A DNA stretch of 64,000 nucleotides from Phoronis australis (taxonomy: Eukaryota > Phoronida > Phoronidae): positions 537,913-601,912 of the forward strand of contig NMRA01000005.1 of NCBI GenBank assembly GCA_002633005.1. Reading direction: 5' to 3'. Under the pieces are notes generated by a model, which saw nothing but the letters and a program-made list of their open reading frames with translations, was not told where the DNA came from and did no database searches. Shown one piece after another: positions 59,485 through 64,000 of the stretch; position 1 is the stretch's first letter, and each line of letters opens with the position of its first letter. Position numbers and translations under genes: made by a program.

Positions 59485-62400
59485 AAAACATCCGAATTGG
59501 GAGCTTGGATTTTGAAAGGCCATAATTTTCTGTGGAATTGGGCTTTGGGAATTCACTGACCATAGTGTGACCGTGACTCCCGTGAGTTCTTTGTATGCAA
59601 ATATGCAAAAGCATACTAGAAAACCCAAGCAACAAAATTCGCCATTGGTCTGGAGTCTCTTTCTTCAAAGGTCATTAGATCGTACCCAAGTCTTGGTAGT
59701 CGGTAGTACCGTTTTACGACCCTGGCGTGTTTTAAGAAACGTCTCAGCTACGACCTTCCTTTTGTATTTCTAGGGTCATTGGCTAAGTTCATAGCTAAGG
59801 CGGTCGTAACAAACCCTTGGCATCTCTCTCACTTTGTAAGACTGGTCGGCTAGACATTCACTTTCAACCCAGTTAGTGAAGTTGACTAGGTGTTCTCTCT
59901 CAATCTAGTTAGTACTAAAGAGTGACTTGGGGTGGTCATTCAATACAGTTAGTAAAACTGACTAGGCGTTCACTATGATAGTATCAATTCAATTCTGAGA
60001 GCCGGCTCCTGTTTCGTTGACGCCGCCCTTAAAATATTTTACTTCTCCCCACCCTTCTCTCGATGGCCGTGGAGCGTTCTCTATCGAAATAATTATGTCA
60101 ATTTTCCTTGGCACGCTCTTTCAACTCTTCGTTTTTTGCGTCCACATATTCTAATGAGGGTGCATATTGCCGTCATCTCTGTATGGCCTTACGGTATCCG
60201 CTGCCCCGTTTCCACTAGAAGCTTGTTCACAGTCAAAAAGAGAAGGATGTGCCTCAACCTTGGAAGAATTTGACGACTGCTGTAACCAAATGGCAATTTT
60301 AGATTTTATATTTTTTTACTTTTATATCTTCCAACTGTAATTCGTCCTCATAAACCTGGCAAATATTTTGATAGATCTTTGTATCAAAGTTCGGAAAGTC
60401 ACTCGGTAAGTTTCGGACGGCTTCGACGAGTTGTTCGCCTCTAATAGTAGCAGGTTTCGTATTTGCTATCTGCTTATACATGTAAATTTGTCAGCCAATG
60501 AATTACATGATGTACTTCGTCGTGAAATATGGGATATATTTCATTGTCTCCGTTTCATAAGCGAATATTTCTCGCTGCAAGTGCATGACTAATGTATGTC
60601 GTCTACAGAACGCTCATTCCTGGGCCTTGATAAAACACTGTCATATGACAATGTGTTAACTGCTGTTTTTTTCTGGTTGATGAATGTCATTTAATATTAA
60701 AGATTGTATACACATCGTCTACCCACCGTTCTGTTCAAGTTTGCCTGTTAAAGTTGTAAAAGAGCTGGTGCTTAGTTTAGCATGCGCGCAGTCCAGCCTG
60801 AAAAATGGGGGACTCGAATGTTTGAGAATGTGGACCTTTTACTGAAAAAACGAGGTACGTTCATAGCTGTGAATTGTGCATTCGCCGAATTTTTGTAGCT
60901 ACTGCTTTTTTAATGGACTTTTGTCTAGTTTTCTACTTTTTCAGACTTTTTGTTTCTCTGAGGTGGACCTTTTTGCCCACTTCGCCAAATAGGGAGACTC
61001 CGCATTCGAGCCCCCCCCCCCCCNNCCCCCCCCCCCCCAAGTGCGCGCATGTTTAGTGTCGAGTGGTTCTTGGGACGTAATAAATAGTGTGTTGGACCTG
61101 TCATGCCATCTACATTTTAGTGGTTTGTTGTTATGTAGAGTTTCTACTCGTGGCAAAATGTTGTAGAAAATCTGAAGTTGTTTATATATGTTAAGTTGTG
61201 CTGCGTTTGTAACCTGTGCACATTGAGGCTATCATTGTATTGTTGTGACTCTTGTAAATATTTTAATTTTGTCATATTATACTGTTATCCAATTCTTTAC
61301 TTTATTTCTTTTACAAATACTTTCTTGTCGTCTTTGAAAACTACGCACCCCGGCGTACATGTAAGTTTGGATAGAGCTTTTACTGATCGACAAAATAAAT
61401 CTATGGATAAATTAAAAATACATGTAGATTGAAAGAAACATATTGAAAATCTTGTCAGCAAATGTACAACATCCAAAACATGCAAAAAATAAACTGTTGA
61501 GAAATCAGGCGAAATATTGAAACTAAAAATATGCTTGAAACACTGATGAATCATCACCAGACAGGGTATACCTTCTTAAAACATGCGAAATCCGCTTGAG
61601 CCATCGCTCAAACCTATAGGTTGCTTTGAAACATGTGCAGCCAACCAAACCACGCTGCAGCGTGGCACGGTGATCTTTACTTTGAATAGAAAGCTGGCGC
61701 GAATTTAAGATTGACGTTCAAATGCACTGTCGTTATTAATGCCTGCTAGGCCACGTGTACTGTTTTCATAGTTACAAACAAACTGACATCAAGATCTCAG
61801 AGCGCAACATTAACGTCAGCCAAAACTTGTGCTCTCGAAAAATATCTTGACCGCCACTGCAACGAACACAACAAAAAATAATAAACGCCATCAGCGTGCC
61901 GTTTTCAGGGCTTTCATGAGTAATTCCTTCGAAAATTGTGTGGGTCCCGGGAAAGAATTTACATGTATGTATGTTTAACTTCCATTTGGTAAGGAGTAAT
62001 TGACAGTCGGCAAGCACTGCAAACGTACATGTACGGCGACATCGGCACTGCAGTCGGTACCCGCGGAGTACGAATATATTGGGTTTAGTTTCAAATCCAG
62101 ACGTCTGTATCGCGACTCTCACGCCAATTATTTGCCACAGTATAAATGCACTATACTGATCGACACCGAATACGCGTTGTTGTGGGCTCACACTTTTTTC
62201 TACGAGGAATTCAATTTCAGAAGCTAAGCAGTTGAAATATCATTTCCTTGTACGCTTTTGCGATTCATTTCAACCAGATTGTTTCATTTAAAAGCCTCGT
62301 TTCCGAGGATGCGTGATGCACGTGCAATGCTTTTTCATTGAAGCAAAATTCATTTGACGCTTTTTTCAAAGCTGGCGAAACAGGCTTGTGTTGCAATTTT

Positions 62401-63453
62401 TAAGTGGTAAAACCGTTTTAAACAGTTCTGAGGTGTTTGGAATAAAAATTATGAAATATTTAGGAGTTTTGACAATGTTTTGGTAGTGTTCCACAAGGCA
62501 TGTCTATTTTTAATCGACGGATGTCATTTTCATGGTGTTTGGGTATCTTGGGCCAAATTAGCAGTAGAAAACTGAGAACTTGCAGATAGCATATTGTATT
62601 TACAGTTTATACATTATCAGTCATCATCATGGAAACAAAACGAAACGCAAAAAACACAGCTTATAAGAGCAACTGAAAACATTCAGACGACCGGCCGGGA
62701 TGGTAGCAGCTGTGAATACACAAATAATCAAAACTACCCTCAAAAGTTGACAGCTCAATAGAGCTCAGGTTAACATTCATTGTTTTGCTGACTGAAAACA
62801 TAAGAAAACTCAGAATACAGCCTCATACGTCGCTTATCTCGCGACCTGGACTGGGAATCAAGACTTCCTATGCGGGCCGATAGAGGTCAACAAGAGGCAG
62901 TGAGCCTAATGAGAGCAAACTCCTTCAGTTCACACTCATTAACTCGGAACTTGGAATCTTTTAATCTCAAGATCACGTATGCGTGAACTTGGAATACACG
63001 AGGAAATGTGACAAGTTCACGCAACTTATCGCATTCACGTTGCTAAGAACTTGCACTGCACTAAATCAAATTACATGTTAATTAATTGGACAGTAACGTA
63101 ACAAATCTTTTTTCAACTGGCTATTGGCGATCTTATTCCACTCCAAACAATAGTAGACAAGTTTGACCATTGACCATTCATATATTATTCCGATTCTTGA
63201 CACAAGTTACGGTAAAAGAGAAAATGAGTGATCACGAGGCCAATAATTACAACAATTCTTTATAACTGAAAATTTTCAGTCATCTGCCGATTGCATTCAA
63301 GTTACATGTACGTATGTCAACACCAGCGTGTATTACGGTTGCCAGCCCACTAGAGCGACATCTTTCGTGAAAAGGCAGGATTTCATGCACAGCAGTTGAG
63401 TTACTCAACACGGAAGTTGGGTTTCCAGATGCATTCCAGGTAACCACGAGAGT
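59485..63453. other. No gene recognised; 3' region of the factor C-like gene, then repeats
   Basis: Begins with the 3' untranslated region of the factor C-like gene; I could not settle its polyadenylation site. Three imperfect units around AGTTAGTNAA-TGACTAGG lie at about 59847-59985. One MITE (60781-61056) contains an assembly gap. Other frames show no domain. Confidence 0.4.
60781..61056. mobile_element. CATGCGCGC-type MITE with poly-C assembly gap
   Basis: Starts CATGCGCGCAGTCCAGCC and ends AAGTGCGCGCATG. The internal GAATGTTTGAGAATGTGGAC and GAATTGTGCATTCGCC match the reverse strand of 46585-46707. Two N bases (61024-61025) sit in a C run of about thirty bases. Confidence 0.65.
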
Positions 63454-63524
63454 ATGGTGCGGGTGTTGGTATTCCTCGGATTTTTGAGCACCATTCAGTG
63501 CGACCTGTATTTACACAACCCCAG
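63454..63524 (+). CDS. First exon of a secreted DD3-3-like protein (partial)
   Basis: From ATG 63454 to a GTATGT donor at 63525 the exon encodes a signal peptide (MVRVLVFLGFLSTIQC) followed by DLYLHNPR, the R being completed by the next exon. A mature N-terminus of the form D-[IL]-Y-[ML]-HNPRGSN is characteristic of the DD3-3 family, named after a Dictyostelium protein and present in several animal groups; its molecular function is not known to me. The rest would lie right of the window. The match covers only eight residues, but their position directly after the signal peptide strengthens it. No TATA box was identified upstream. Confidence 0.45.
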
Positions 63525-64000
63525 GTATGTTTATTATTTTCAACCCATTATAAAATCGTAGCCAATTTGAGATCTTTGAGTTTGAGCCTTGACTTTGAGT
63601 TTGAGACATTTTGACAGTGTTGATCCCGAAACTCGAGAAGCATGAATCGTGTTTTCTTCTCAGTTCGTATTCGTTTCTGTATGCCAGGGGAGTTTATTTA
63701 GATTGTACTAGAAAATTTCATACACTTGGTTGAGCAGGAGTCGTGAATCTCGGCATAAAATCAGCAAGTTGGTCTACCAATCCTATAACTTCACCTAGAC
63801 CTAGGCTACCGTGGTGTGAGTCATTGTCCTACTACTTGACGGACTTGGCCTACTTCCGAGCGTTTCCTTTCGACGTTTCGGAGTCATTTCACGAATATTT
63901 TACGAAATATAGGAACAACTTTGAAGGAATAAATAACCTTATCTCACAATCATTGAGTGTTGTTCTTGGTTTACCTTTGTGCCAATTTTGAAAGTTGTAA
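63525..64000. other. Presumed intron 1 of the DD3-3-like gene; nothing else seen
   Basis: The open frame at about 63743-63991 begins at GTG, not ATG, and its product is not recognised. It does not continue the HNPR(GSN) motif expected in exon 2, so I treat the region as intron. Confidence 0.35.

Noticed and set aside
63743-63991. 82-residue frame at the right edge as a second gene or exon 2 of the DD3-3-like gene
   Set aside because: Begins at GTG, lacks the expected GSN continuation and shows no acceptor of matching phase that I can defend.

Overview
This is eukaryotic nuclear DNA from an invertebrate animal. Coding sequence is sparse, exons are short with GT-AG borders, introns are long, and the intergenic DNA is AT-rich and full of small inverted-repeat transposons. 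The gene content (a patched-domain protein, an OTU1/YOD1 deubiquitinase, a horseshoe-crab factor C homologue, a DD3-3-like secreted protein) fits a marine invertebrate, either a non-vertebrate deuterostome or a lophotrochozoan. I cannot fix the phylum from sequence alone. Two runs of N (34992-34995 and 61024-61025) sit in poly-C tracts, so this is an assembled scaffold.

Layout. 1-13.5 kb: no confident host gene. It holds a MITE pair, an orphan THAP zinc-finger ORF (5.6 kb) and a 2.3 kb foldback element (8788-11081) nested in an older repeat with a clear target-site duplication. 13.6-13.9 kb: a lone exon with a cysteine pattern like colipase/prokineticin peptides (weak). 16.6-20.6 kb, minus strand: a complete three-exon patched-domain (PTCHD/PTR-like) membrane protein of 906 residues. 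20.7-39 kb: gene-poor DNA with several TIR elements, including a 3.4 kb element flanked by TTAA that carries a decayed transposon ORF. 40.6-41.6 kb: an intact YOD1-type deubiquitinase whose coding region is one exon. 41.7-44.6 kb: a TIR-bounded element with a decayed CXC-type ORF. 47.9-59.5 kb, plus strand: a complete 13-exon factor C-like serine protease (703 residues). 63.45 kb: first exon of a probable DD3-3-like secreted protein running off the right edge.

The most interesting system is the factor C-like gene. Horseshoe-crab factor C is the lipopolysaccharide sensor that starts the haemolymph clotting cascade. The gene here keeps the N-terminal cysteine-rich LPS-binding module with its Arg-Trp-Arg tripeptide, the basic insertion in the last CCP module, and the unusual Phe-Ile activation bond of a trypsin-like protease domain. 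It lacks the EGF, LCCL and C-type lectin modules and carries a chitin-binding type-2 (CBM14) module in their place. All exon phases join without a shift. The other genes have no evident functional link to it.
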